A stretch of DNA of 23,579 nucleotides from CAWBKV01 sp041946675 (GCA_041946675.1 JBHGAU010000042.1:1-23579); one strand, 5' to 3'. Numbered from the stretch's first letter, positions 1-6,640 are shown. Notes: generated from the sequence alone by a model not told the origin. Translations and numbers: made by a program.

Positions 1-41
1 TCAAGATCCTCGAAGGCTATTACGCCAAAACGATCTACTAA
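1..41 (+). CDS. 3' end of a truncated CDS at the window edge
   Basis: An open frame starting at base 3 reads KILEGYYAKTIY and ends at a TAA at 39-41. The remainder lies outside the window. The composition (Tyr, Lys, Ile and Glu, no rare codons) fits a real C-terminus, but twelve residues are too few to name a family. The next stretch, 42-166, is AT-rich, contains a short direct repeat (cggatgaatgtataaa at about 95 and 112) and has no gene. Confidence 0.4.
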   Translation, partial: KILEGYYAKTIY

Positions 42-166
42 TTGACGACTAACTTTATTAGCGAAATCACTCCTCATATTCAAAGCATTTCACCGGATGA
101 ATGTATAAACGGATGAATGTATAAATGATTGAAAGATACTAAGCTTGGAGGCTCATCATTTTTGTT

Positions 167-718
167 TCAAGCTTTCTCCAGTGCCACAGCTTTTATTATT
201 TCTCTACAGAATGCCGGCAGATCCTGAGGCGATCGTGAGGTTATCATGTTTCCATCAACCACGACCTCCTTATCCACCCAAGTAGCTCCTGCATTTATCA
301 TGTCATCTTTTATGGAGAAGAAGGACGTAGCTCGCTTACCTTGCATAACTCCTGCTGATATAAGCACCCAGCCTGCGTGGCAGATGGCAGCCGTGACCTT
401 CCCTGAATCGAAGATGGATTTCACAAATCTCAGTGTATCAGGGCATCTCCTGAGAATATCCGGCCCATAGCCGCCTGGAATAATGACTGCATCGAAGTCA
501 CCGGGGCTTACATCGCGTGTCCTCTTCTCGAATTTGGCCGGGAGGCCATGCTTGCCGTGCACCTCCTCAGGGCCAAGGCACGGCCCCAGTATCATGACCT
601 CAGCTCCCGCCTCCTTCATGCGGTAATACGGATACCAGAACTCCACATCCTCATAGAGGTCTGCTACAAGAATGGCAATCCTCTTGCCGCCAAGCTCCAT
701 CTCATCCTCAAGCTTCAT
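167..718 (-). CDS. DJ-1/PfpI family protein (copy 1)
   Basis: A 183-residue protein of the DJ-1/PfpI (class I glutamine amidotransferase-like) superfamily, whose members include the PfpI protease and YhbO/YajL-type deglycases. The nucleophile-elbow motif AICHAGW places the reactive Cys at about residue 113 next to His114. The N-terminal LYEDVEFWYP supplies the conserved Glu (about residue 23), matching Glu12 of PfpI. The PGGYGPDILR loop and the C-terminal VDGNMITSRSPQDLPAF segment are also typical, and the length is normal. The start is ambiguous: ATG at 718, or the in-frame ATG at 700 with GAGG just upstream. It lies 25 bp downstream of a second DJ-1 gene on the same strand, so the two are probably co-transcribed. 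Cytoplasmic, likely stress or carbonyl-damage related; the exact substrate cannot be read from sequence. Confidence 0.92.
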   Translation of the reverse strand: MKLEDEMELGGKRIAILVADLYEDVEFWYPYYRMKEAGAEVMILGPCLGPEEVHGKHGLPAKFEKRTRDVSPGDFDAVIIPGGYGPDILRRCPDTLRFVKSIFDSGKVTAAICHAGWVLISAGVMQGKRATSFFSIKDDMINAGATWVDKEVVVDGNMITSRSPQDLPAFCREIIKAVALEKA

Positions 719-743
719 ATCGGTGCCAGCCTTTAATTTGGCT

Positions 744-1295
744 TTATTTCTTGGTCAAGGCCTTTATTATCTCCTTGCTGAAAGTCGGCAGAGCCCATTT
801 CGTCCTTGAGGTTATCAAGTTGCCGTCGACGACTACGTCCTGATCCTGCCATTTGATCCCCTGATCCACGCGTGATTGTCGGGCAATCTCCTGCTGGAGA
901 TCTTCTTTGGCTGTTGCCTTTTTGCCTTTGAGAAGCTCGGCTGAGGCAAGCACCAGCAGGCCATGACATTTAGCGGCCACAAGCTTCTTGCTGTTGAACA
1001 TTGCGGTGACGAATCTTAGAACATCTTCATTTCTTCTGAGCATCTCTGGAGCAAAGCCTCCGGGGATGATGAGCGCGTCATAGTCTTCAGCCTTCGCCTC
1101 CTTAGCATTCTTATCCGTCTTCAGAGGATAGCAGTGTCTGCTCAAAAGTTCGACTGGACTGTCTATCATGCTTACGACCTCGATTTCAGCGCCCTCTTCC
1201 ATCATGCGGAAGTAGGGGTACCAGAACTCGAGATCCTCGTACATTTCTGATGTCAGGATAGCTATCTTCTTGCCTTTCAGCCTCGTATCATTCAT
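744..1295 (-). CDS. DJ-1/PfpI family protein (copy 2)
   Basis: Tandem paralogue of the neighbouring DJ-1 gene. With the start at the ATG at 1295 the product is 183 residues, exactly the length of copy 1. Shared landmarks are KKIAILTSEMYEDLEFWYPYFRM with the conserved Glu, IIPGGFAPEMLRR, the nucleophile elbow AAKCHGLLVLAS, and VDGNLITSRTKWALPTF near the C-terminus. An ATG at 1301 and one at 1331 are alternative starts; the extra hydrophobic residues from 1331 do not resemble copy 1, so the shorter form is preferred. The elbow differs from copy 1 (KCHG versus ICHA), and the ATS after the helix became ATA, so the two may have diverged in substrate. A TATA-like TTTATAA overlaps the stop of the upstream gene at about 1358-1365. 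Confidence 0.9.
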   Translation of the reverse strand: MNDTRLKGKKIAILTSEMYEDLEFWYPYFRMMEEGAEIEVVSMIDSPVELLSRHCYPLKTDKNAKEAKAEDYDALIIPGGFAPEMLRRNEDVLRFVTAMFNSKKLVAAKCHGLLVLASAELLKGKKATAKEDLQQEIARQSRVDQGIKWQDQDVVVDGNLITSRTKWALPTFSKEIIKALTKK

Positions 1296-1358
1296 TATCA
1301 TCACGCTACAAAATAATATCAACTTCTGCAAATATGAACATTTCTCTTTTACAAGAGT

Positions 1359-1775
1359 TTATAAAAGTCTAAGGGATTCCACCTTGGCGCATCTCCCGAA
1401 GACAACGTTATAGCCCTCTTTATCCAGCTCTTTGATGACCTCTCTATTCTCAGTTCCTGGCTGCATCCAGAATGTCTTGAAGCCCTTTTGTTTTGCCTCC
1501 TTTGCGACCTCAGGCACTGCAGACGGCCTCCTGAAGACATCTACGATATCGATTTCGTCCGGGATGTCAACGATGGATGCATAGACTTGCTCTCCATGGA
1601 TCTTTTGACCTTCATAATTGGGGTTGACAAGGCACAGCTTGAAGCCCTTGCTCTGCAGAACGCGTGAAACGAAGTTGCTCGGGCGGGATTCATCCGGCGA
1701 GATGCCAACGACTGCGATGCATTTGCACTCTTGCAGAACACGCCTTATGTCTCTTTCATCTTGAAGAATAGGCAT
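1359..1775 (-). CDS. CoA-binding domain protein (YccU-like)
   Basis: A 138-residue single-domain Rossmann protein of the CoA_binding_2 family, as found alone in YccU and as the N-terminal domain of succinyl-CoA synthetase alpha. Evidence is IAVVGISPDESRPSNFVSRVL (residues 20-40, nucleotide-binding loop), then VNPNYEGQKIHGEQVYASIVDIP, VDVFRRPSAVPEVAKEAK, and FWMQPGTENREVIKELDKEGYNVVFGRC. This order of motifs is diagnostic. The function of the stand-alone form is not established; CoA or a derivative is the presumed ligand. A TATA-like ACTTATTTATC at about 1797-1807, some 25 bp from the ATG, suggests a leaderless or very short-leader transcript. The gene ends 63 bp before the tandem DJ-1 genes on the same strand. 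Confidence 0.93.
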   Translation of the reverse strand: MPILQDERDIRRVLQECKCIAVVGISPDESRPSNFVSRVLQSKGFKLCLVNPNYEGQKIHGEQVYASIVDIPDEIDIVDVFRRPSAVPEVAKEAKQKGFKTFWMQPGTENREVIKELDKEGYNVVFGRCAKVESLRLL

Positions 1776-1821
1776 ATAATTCTTTAGGCCGTGCTGGGAT
1801 AAATAAGTGGGCTACTTGATT

Positions 1822-1992
1822 TTAAAGTGTAATGCCCCACAGCTTGCCACGCGGATGCGTCGCAGCCGTTTGATTTTGGTAGTCTACCATAATTGAGTTG
1901 ATGAATTCAGTCTCTTCCATCACGCCTTTCGTGGCTTCGCGCGCGAGTTCTCCTATCTCATACAAAGCCGCGATATTCCAGGCAGCTATTCC
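1822..1992 (-). pseudogene. C-terminal remnant of a helical (TPR-like) protein
   Basis: On the minus strand an open stretch of 56 codons reads GIAAWNIAALYEIGELAREA followed by TKGVMEETEFINSIMVDYQN and a tail ending at a TAA at 1822-1824. The GIAAWNIAALYE segment resembles a tetratricopeptide helix. The reading frame upstream is broken by a stop at about 2029, and no start codon is evident. Part of the segment (REA-T/A-K ... EFINSIMVDY) recurs at 5407-5464 and, more diverged, at 3599-3644. It is therefore read as the decayed end of a gene belonging to a repeated family. The original function is unknown. Confidence 0.5.
1879..1946 (-). repeat. Dispersed coding repeat, copy A
   Basis: Read on the minus strand, this segment runs from CTCGCGCGCGAAGCC to TAATTATGGTAGACTAC-like sequence. 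It matches copy C (5407-5464, plus strand) and copy B (3599-3644, minus strand). Copies A and C share TAGTCTACCATAATTGA and GATGAATTC or close variants. In translation the shared core is AREA-x-K-x(3-5)-EFINSIMVDY. Confidence 0.75.
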
Positions 1993-2160
1993 TGATCGGT
2001 TTAGCCGCTTCTTGAAGAATCGTCATTCTTGGGCATATATTTTCATCAATATTGAAGAGGTAGGAGACCTGAAAGTTCAGGCTGCAAAAAGCTTGGACTC
2101 CACCAGGATCAATTTTTCATCTGACTATAAGCCAAGTCTTTACCAACTTTACATCGCTCT

Positions 2161-2280
2161 AATTCTGGGGTGCCCGCGAGTCGCTTCGCTCCCGCGCTAA
2201 TGGTTACGGGGCTGTCGCGAGAGTAGCCGCGACGGGCTAACGCCCTCAGGGACGGTTCACATGAGGAGTGGTAGGCAGTT
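2161..2280. repeat. GC-rich hairpin cluster in an AT-rich gap
   Basis: A GC-rich block inside AT-rich intergenic DNA. It contains a perfect 6-bp stem GTCGCG/CGCGAC (2214-2219 with 2228-2233, 8-base loop) and an imperfect hairpin around CGCGAGTCGCTTCGCTCCCGCG (about 2175-2196). They are followed by CAGGGACGGTTC at 2248-2259. The ten-base GGGACGGTTC occurs inverted at about 3290-3301. It could be a REP-like or transposon-end remnant; no protein homology is convincing on either strand. Confidence 0.4.
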
Positions 2281-2434
2281 TGGTTGATTGCCCCTCTTAT
2301 TATACTGTAATTTCTGATTTCCATTATAATCAGAAGTTTCAAGCTGCGGGTGTGCGTATACGTGCTAGGTTATGCATTTTAAAGCAGTTTCTAGTTAAAG
2401 ATAACTAAATAAGCTAGAAAGAAATCCATTGTTC

Positions 2435-2443
2435 GGAGGAGGT
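2435..2443 (+). promoter_or_regulatory. Strong Shine-Dalgarno site for the secreted small protein
   Basis: GGAGGAGGT lies 8 bases before the ATG at 2452. It fixes the start of the signal-peptide protein and is one of the strongest ribosome-binding sites in the window. Confidence 0.8.
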
Positions 2444-2451
2444 TGTCTTAG

Positions 2452-2865
2452 ATGAGAACATTGTGGAGCTTAGTATTATTGGCCTTCTTGGCTATCGGGA
2501 TTTGCACTGCACAGGTTCCAAATCTAGTTGGAAACTGGGTTGGCTCTGAAAAGGGATATTTTACGTCAAATGGATCCTATAAATTAACAGAAAATCTAAG
2601 TGTCACTCTTGTCATAGCTGAGCAGAATGATCGCCTCTTTACCGGATACCTAAAATATCCGCTCGAAAACGGAACAACAACTACCGAAAACTTTTCTGGG
2701 GCAATTGGCTTGGATAACAAGACGCTTTACATTGCTGAATTTAAAGAAGGATACGACCTGGGTACAATCATTCACGATAACGAGATTGAGTTGATATATC
2801 TTCAGGACGGCGCAATGGGTGGGACCGATATAGATAATCTTCGCAGGGTAACAAATCCTTCATGA
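2452..2865 (+). CDS. Small secreted beta-rich glycoprotein, unknown function
   Basis: A 137-residue protein with a clear Sec signal peptide (MRTLWSLVLLAFLAIGICTAQ, cleavage probably after TAQ). The mature part, beginning VPNLVGNWVGSEKGYF, alternates short hydrophobic and polar stretches, as in a small beta-barrel (lipocalin/avidin-like) fold. That fold is an inference from the pattern, including the N-terminal GNWVG motif. Five N-glycosylation sequons (NGS, NLS, NGT, NFS, NKT) sit in about 115 mature residues, consistent with an archaeal cell-surface or exported glycoprotein. There is no C-terminal membrane anchor. It is the only intact gene in the decayed 1.8-3.8 kb stretch and has its own ribosome-binding site, so it is probably expressed alone. 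Confidence 0.82.
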   Translation: MRTLWSLVLLAFLAIGICTAQVPNLVGNWVGSEKGYFTSNGSYKLTENLSVTLVIAEQNDRLFTGYLKYPLENGTTTTENFSGAIGLDNKTLYIAEFKEGYDLGTIIHDNEIELIYLQDGAMGGTDIDNLRRVTNPS

Positions 2866-3338
2866 ATGCGAGGGGTTGGGCATTCGCCGCTAGGTGAATC
2901 TTGATCATGTTTCGATAGATCTTTCCATTTTTTCCTTCATTCGGCACAGTTGGCTACTTTGATTAAAAAAGCATGAGCTAAAAGCTGAATCACAATCTCC
3001 TTAATATCGCCTTTATACGTATTCCTTAGCTGCCATTCCATAAACAAAAAAACAGCATATAAAGCCGCAGTGCTATAAAAAATATTTTCGACATTGGACA
3101 TCATGTAACATAGGCTTACAGGTGATCATCAACCATATAATTCAAGATAACGCCTATAGATAAGGGCCTCCGAATCGGAATTATGTGCGGGAATCCCATT
3201 CTCGCACAGAGTTGTCACCTCGCTATTATCTCATTATTACGCCTATACGTATAAGCATTCAATACAGAGTTATCTAAGGATTTCTAGCAAGAACCGTCCC
3301 ATCTCAATGTGATGATCCATTTTAATCCTGGATTGCCA
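2866..3338. other. Gene-free AT-rich interval
   Basis: No coding frame with a plausible start and composition is visible on either strand. Three loosely similar motifs of the form CGCCT(T)TATA occur near 3006, 3148 and 3238; the last contains the palindrome TATACGTATA. GAACCGTCCC at about 3292-3301 is the inverse of a motif at 2250-2259. Nothing else could be supported. Confidence 0.5.
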
Positions 3339-3401
3339 TCAAATTTGGCTAGGGAAAAGGCTTGTTCGACTAATCTGTCTTATCGTATTTCCATTATTAC
3401 C

Positions 3402-3599
3402 TAATTCGATATCTTTAGAGAAAGAAAGAGTCTTTCGAACGAATCTCCCATTCATCATCCTGGAAGTCAGATGTATCCTCTCGATATAAGCGGCATGCAA
3501 GCCCATGAGATCACAGACTTCAATTGTATCACCAAAGACCACTTTGTAAGTGATACTGACAAGATGGCCACCAGATCGTATTTTAATTATCTGAATACA
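3402..3599 (-). pseudogene. IS1-like transposase, internal/C-terminal fragment
   Basis: On the minus strand about 65 codons read IQIIKIRSGGHLVSITYKVVFGD ... AAYIERIHLTSRMMNGRFVR KTLSFSKDIEL. The blocks YIER-x-HLTSR and VRKTLSFSK are characteristic of IS1-like DDE transposases, lying around and after the last catalytic Glu (the E of YIER). The N-terminal zinc-finger half and the rest of the catalytic core are missing. After KDIEL the sequence loses resemblance to the family. At its upstream end it is joined directly to repeat copy B. It is a dead insertion-sequence relic; the family assignment is from remembered motifs, not a search. Confidence 0.7.
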
Positions 3600-3644
3600 A
3601 TTGAGTTGATGAATCCCTTCACTTCCTTCGCGGCTTCGCGCGAG
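3599..3644 (-). repeat. Dispersed coding repeat, copy B
   Basis: The plus-strand sequence has AATTGAGTTGATGAAT followed by CTTCGCGGCTTCGCGCGAG. On the minus strand, one frame reads REAAKEVKGFINSI, matching the REA-x-K...EFINSI core of copies A and C. The longer open frame through this point uses a different phase, so the repeat is fused out of frame to the transposase relic. Nearby, ttcatcaacgcaaca is duplicated in tandem at about 3688-3718. Confidence 0.65.
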
Positions 3645-3805
3645 CATTCTCATTTTCAAGGAAGCCGCAAAATACAACGATTTCTGTGTTCATCAACGCA
3701 ACATTCATCAACGCAACATAGGTAGACTGCCTGATTTCGATCAATGTTAGAGCCCGCTGTAGGCGTCAAAAATTATTTTTCCCATAATAGCAATGATATT
3801 CTTAA

Positions 3806-4369
3806 ATGCTCCATCTCAACAAGCCTGCCCTGCGAGTGCTCGGCATAGCAGAAAGCTTTGTTCACACAGTGCCCGTCTCTCGCCTGGCTGGCGTGGTCAT
3901 GCGGGCCGACCTCAGAATCGACGGATTGGCTCTGGCCAGTGCAACAGTTGGCGGCGATGATGCTACTCGCGCTGTTTTAAAGATATATGAAGAGCTTGAT
4001 CGTACAGATGTAAATGCCATTCTCTTAAGCGGCGCTGTGATAAGCTGGTTCAACATCATGGATATCCAAGAGATCTACGAAAGAACAGAAAAACCTGTGA
4101 TCTGCCTTACATATGAGGAGTCGCCCGGCCTTGAGAAATATATCCGGGAGTATTTCCCTGATTCGGATGAGAAGCTCAGAAGCTATGAACGGCTGGGGTC
4201 TCGGGAACAAATAACGCTCAAGACCGGCTACGAGGTCTATGTGCGTGCGCTCGGCAGCAGTTCTGAGGATGCCAGGATTCTGATCAACAAGTTCACCCTC
4301 GATGGCAGGATTCCAGAACCGATTCGCGTGGCTCAACTAGCGGCCAGAGCAGCGCTTCATGAGAAATAA
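3806..4369 (+). CDS. DUF99 (UPF0215) family protein
   Basis: A 187-residue archaeal protein of the DUF99 family, which is distantly related in fold to endonuclease V. Typical segments are ALRVLGIAESF near the N-terminus, LAGVVMRADLRIDGLALASATVGGDDAT, DVNAILLSGAVISWFNIMDI, the KPVICLTYEESPGLEKYI strand, and IRVAQLAARAALHEK at the C-terminus. The ISWFN motif, with its aromatic-Asn pair, is the family signature. Length and start are normal for the family. Activity is unproven; a nucleic-acid role is inferred from the endonuclease V similarity. The gene is monocistronic. The palindrome at 4391-4436 lies 22 bp past the stop and the RNase P RNA gene converges on it. Confidence 0.9.
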   Translation: MLHLNKPALRVLGIAESFVHTVPVSRLAGVVMRADLRIDGLALASATVGGDDATRAVLKIYEELDRTDVNAILLSGAVISWFNIMDIQEIYERTEKPVICLTYEESPGLEKYIREYFPDSDEKLRSYERLGSREQITLKTGYEVYVRALGSSSEDARILINKFTLDGRIPEPIRVAQLAARAALHEK

Positions 4370-4390
4370 CGGATTCTCATTTTTATATAG

Positions 4391-4436
4391 GTTAAATTTT
4401 AAATGAACGCCAGCTGGCATTCATTTAAAATTTAAC
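4391..4436. repeat. 46-bp near-perfect palindrome between convergent genes
   Basis: Two 22-base arms (GTTAAATTTTAAATGAA... and its complement) separated by GC, with a single mismatch (C versus T at arm position 18). The central part reads GCCAGCTGGC. It sits between the 3' end of the DUF99 gene and the 3' end of the RNase P RNA gene. It could form a long hairpin and act as a shared transcript end or processing barrier. The arms are AT-rich and no T-run follows on the plus strand. Confidence 0.9.
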
Positions 4437-4745
4437 GAGTGAGGAGAGTAAGCCCCCTTCTGTTTCAGCGGCATTTAGCTTAGCGCCATACCCGAGCTTG
4501 GCTGGACAACCAAATACATTGCTCTATTTTGGCTTGCACCCACAGGGTTTCGCCGTTTCATCCGCGTCGGCGCGACCTCAGCCTCACAGCATCATCGCAT
4601 TAGCGCCGGGCGGTCTCGTTTCTGTGCCAGAGCCGGAGCTCTCGCCCCACATCCGGGTTCGGATGTCTGTGCGTCCAGAGGTGGGGGGACTTTCCACACC
4701 GGCCTCAAAAGGCCAGCGGCAGCCGCCCTTCCTCTCTCGTCTGCT
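4437..4745 (-). ncRNA. rnpB: RNase P RNA (archaeal type A-like)
   Basis: The minus strand reads as an RNase P RNA: near the 5' end GAGAGAGGAAGG followed by the GGAAAGTCCCCCCAC conserved region, later GAAACGGCGAAACCCTG, GGTGCAAGCCAAAATAGAGCA, and at the 3' end ACAGAAGGGGGCTTACTCTCC, the conserved 3' region. These blocks occur in canonical order over about 310 nt, a normal archaeal length. This RNA is the catalytic subunit that trims tRNA 5' leaders. The ends are estimated: a TATA box (TTATAAATAT on the minus strand, about 4761-4770) places the 5' end near 4745, and the 3' end abuts the palindrome. Open frames across this region are spurious. Confidence 0.93.
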
Positions 4746-4760
4746 ACTATTTTGATTATG

Positions 4761-4770
4761 ATATTTATAA
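4761..4770 (-). promoter_or_regulatory. TATA box for RNase P RNA
   Basis: TTATAAATAT on the minus strand, about 20-25 bp before the predicted 5' end of the RNA. The remaining bases up to 4936 hold no gene. Confidence 0.65.
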
Positions 4771-4936
4771 TGCCTTCGTTTGGGGTTCTGTCTCTCCTAT
4801 GTTGATAAACACATAAACTACGCATCTGCTTGTATGCACTCAAGAATAACCGATTCTGAAAAAAGACTCATCTACTATTATCAAATAATTGCCGCACTAT
4901 TATAACATAAGAGCCTAAGAATTGAAAAGGAGTACA

Positions 4937-5146
4937 TCACACTTCGACGATAGCGGCCGTTGTGGTGGGTTCTGGGATACAATAGCCTTCTATTCTCATG
5001 CCCTCCAGGTGGAACTCTATAGCCTCTTGCATCATTCGGGCTGTTTCTTCTCTAGTCTTACCTGTGGCTATAACTCCGGGCAGATCTGGGCAGTAGGCAG
5101 AATAATTATTTTCAGCTTTCTCGATAATTATCGTATATTTAGGCAT
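4937..5146 (-). CDS. hicB: HicB-family antitoxin
   Basis: A 69-residue HicB antitoxin, starting at the ATG at 5146 (a GTG at 5158 would add four residues). The MPKYTIIIEKAENNYSAYCP DLPGVIATGKTREETARMMQEAIEFHLEGM segment is the partial RNase-H-like HicB fold that binds and blocks HicA. There is no separate DNA-binding domain after it; the tail (EPTTTAAIVEV) is the usual C-terminal strand of short HicB proteins. Its start overlaps the stop of the upstream hicA gene by 8 bases, so the two are translationally coupled. It is clearly related to the N-terminus of the HicB/winged-helix protein at 22376-22900. Confidence 0.9.
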   Translation of the reverse strand: MPKYTIIIEKAENNYSAYCPDLPGVIATGKTREETARMMQEAIEFHLEGMRIEGYCIPEPTTTAAIVEV

Positions 5147-5330
5147 GCTTGATACCACTTTGTTTCAGAATGCTATTCAATGTTTTGGGTGTTACATCGT
5201 CGCCAGGATGGCCAGAGACCGTTACAAGGCCCTTTTTGAAGGGATGCTTATACTGGCGGTGATCTCCCCGAGTCCTTATGAGGTACCACCCGTCGGCTTC
5301 CACTAATCGGATAATCTCTCGTACCTTCAT
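5139..5330 (-). CDS. hicA: HicA-family mRNA interferase toxin
   Basis: A 63-residue HicA toxin. The double-stranded-RNA-binding-like fold is indicated by MKVREIIRLVEADGWYLIRT and by RGDHRQYKHP, where His24 is the expected catalytic His, followed by GLVTVSGHPGDDVTPKTLNSILKQSGI. HicA cleaves mRNA without the ribosome and is neutralised by HicB. Gene order here is toxin then antitoxin on the minus strand, common for hicAB. A TATA-like element (ATTTTATATC on the minus strand, about 5353-5362) lies about 25 bp before the ATG, so the transcript is probably leaderless. The toxin appears intact, including the catalytic His. Confidence 0.92.
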   Translation of the reverse strand: MKVREIIRLVEADGWYLIRTRGDHRQYKHPFKKGLVTVSGHPGDDVTPKTLNSILKQSGIKHA

Positions 5331-5406
5331 TGATCCATAAATGTAGGGTCGCGATATAAAATGCTGCTTAAAACTAATCTAAGGCGAAACGGCGCTATGA
5401 TTGAGG

Positions 5407-5464
5407 CTCGCGCGAAGCCGCGAAGGAGGGGACAGAATTCATTAATTCAATTATGGTAGACTAC
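5407..5464 (+). repeat. Dispersed coding repeat, copy C
   Basis: The plus strand reads CTCGCGCGAAGCCGCGAAGG through GAATTCATTAATTCAATT and TATGGTAGACTAC. In one frame this translates as REAAKEGTEFINSIMVDY, closely matching copy A (minus, 1879-1946). It has no start codon and is isolated between hicA and rlmE, so it is a fragment. Confidence 0.75.
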
Positions 5465-5510
5465 ATCGTTGGGACCAAATCTATATTCTTTATTTGCTTT
5501 ACTATAACGG

Positions 5511-6281
5511 ATGGCCAGAGATCAGAGGGATCATTACTACTGGAAGGCAAAGGAAGAGGGCTACCGCGCTCGCTCAGCTTATAAGCTGCTGCAAATAAAT
5601 GAGAGATTCCATCTAATCAAAAAGGGGGACTCTGTTGTCGACCTCGGCGCTGCTCCGGGCGGGTGGCTGCAAGTTGCCAAGCGGATATCTGGCGGAAAGG
5701 TCGTGGGAGTCGACCTGGCGGAGATAGAGCCGATTCCCGGCGTGATCACCTTCAAGGCAGATATAACCAGAGAATCAACCGTTGATCTGATAAAAGGCGC
5801 TATTGGCGGCAGTGCTGATGTGGTGATCTGCGATGCAGCTCCCAATTTATCGGGCACCTGGGATGTGGATCATGCTAGGTCCATCGATTTATCAAGATCA
5901 GCTCTAACTATTGCGAAAAAACTTCTGAAGCCGGGAGGCAACCTTCTTGTAAAGGTCTTTCAGGGCGACATGTTCAATGACTATCTCAGGGATGTAAAAT
6001 GTGAGTTCTCTCGCGTGCAGGCTCATTCGCCGCAGGCATCCAGAAAAGAGAGCGCTGAAATATATCTCATCGCCAAGAAGCTTCTTTCTGCGCCTGTACA
6101 CATCGGCGATGTTCGCGATGTTCAGATAGAATCCGTGGGCAAGTCGGGTGATGGAATAGCAATGGTTGATGGCTTTGCAGTGATTGTCAAGGGTGCTAAG
6201 CTTGGCGAAAAGCTTCGCATAAAGATAAGTGCCGTAAAGCGGAACTTCGCCTTTGCAAATATCCTTAATAGAAAGGATTAA
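5511..6281 (+). CDS. rlmE: 23S rRNA 2'-O-methyltransferase RlmE/FtsJ with TRAM domain
   Basis: A 256-residue S-adenosylmethionine-dependent RrmJ/FtsJ methyltransferase that methylates the 2'-OH of a uridine in the 23S rRNA A-loop. Residues 1-190 are the catalytic domain: RARSAYKLLQI (Lys25), the SAM-binding VVDLGAAPGGW (42-52), ICDAAPNLSG (Asp108), NLLVKVFQG (Lys148) and KESAEIYLIAKK (Glu183). Together they form the K-D-K-E catalytic tetrad of RrmJ (Lys38, Asp124, Lys164, Glu199 in E. coli). Residues from about 195 (APVHIGDVRDVQIESVGKSG DGIAMVDGF...) form a TRAM RNA-binding domain, as is usual in methanogen orthologues. A TATA-like CTATATTCTT at 5481-5490 about 25 bp from the ATG suggests a leaderless mRNA. 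It is followed after 38 bp by alba. Confidence 0.96.
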   Translation: MARDQRDHYYWKAKEEGYRARSAYKLLQINERFHLIKKGDSVVDLGAAPGGWLQVAKRISGGKVVGVDLAEIEPIPGVITFKADITRESTVDLIKGAIGGSADVVICDAAPNLSGTWDVDHARSIDLSRSALTIAKKLLKPGGNLLVKVFQGDMFNDYLRDVKCEFSRVQAHSPQASRKESAEIYLIAKKLLSAPVHIGDVRDVQIESVGKSGDGIAMVDGFAVIVKGAKLGEKLRIKISAVKRNFAFANILNRKD

Positions 6282-6319
6282 TAACCTGTTAAAGAAAACT
6301 AAAGTGACTTGGTGACGGT

Positions 6320-6598
6320 ATGGAAGACAATGCTGTGGTCTTTATTGGTGACAAGCCTGTCATGAATTACGTGCTGGCGGTCCTAACTCAGTTCAACAAA
6401 ACAGTGAGCACAGTTACTCTGAAGGCGAGGGGCAGGTCAATCTCACGCGCCGTAGATACTGCAGAGATTGCCAGAAATCGGTTCATGCCTAATCTGAAGA
6501 TACAGGGGATAACCATAGGGACTGAGAGCATTCCTGATGATCAGGGGAGGAACGTCAACGTATCCTCAATGGAGATTGTGCTGATAAAGCAGCAGTAG
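6320..6598 (+). CDS. albA: DNA/RNA-binding protein Alba
   Basis: A 92-residue Alba (Sac10b) chromatin protein. MEDNAVVFIGDKPVMNYVLAVLTQ is the standard N-terminus, with Lys12 at the site of the acetylated/DNA-contacting Lys16 of the Sulfolobus protein. It is followed by VTLKARGRSISRAVDTAEIARNRF and an arginine/lysine-poor C-terminal hairpin (IGTESIPDDQGRNVNVSSMEIVL). It forms dimers that coat DNA or bind RNA. A GGTGACGGT element immediately precedes the ATG. It is 38 bp after rlmE and may be read from the same transcript. Strong confidence from motif order and exact length. Confidence 0.97.
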   Translation: MEDNAVVFIGDKPVMNYVLAVLTQFNKTVSTVTLKARGRSISRAVDTAEIARNRFMPNLKIQGITIGTESIPDDQGRNVNVSSMEIVLIKQQ

Positions 6599-6640
6599 TG
6601 AAGTGATCCAGCCTTTCTTTGCAATGCTTCCTGCCTGGAG

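Noticed and set aside
1898..2200. 100-codon plus-strand frame considered as a gene
   Set aside because: It has no ribosome-binding site, and the antisense strand carries the repeat peptide also seen in copy C, so the coding sense is minus.
2161..2280. Group II intron domain suggested by ACGGTTCACATGAGG-like sequence
   Set aside because: No domain V hairpin (AGC...GAAA...GTAC) or maturase frame is present nearby.
2109..2342. 77-codon minus-strand frame considered as a TnpB C-terminus
   Set aside because: It lacks the zinc-finger and DRDxNAA motifs expected before a TnpB tail; it mainly follows the GC-rich hairpins.
4498..4843. Open reading frames on both strands (85 and 83 codons)
   Set aside because: They lie across or within the RNase P RNA gene and have no family resemblance, so they are by-products of a structured GC-rich RNA.
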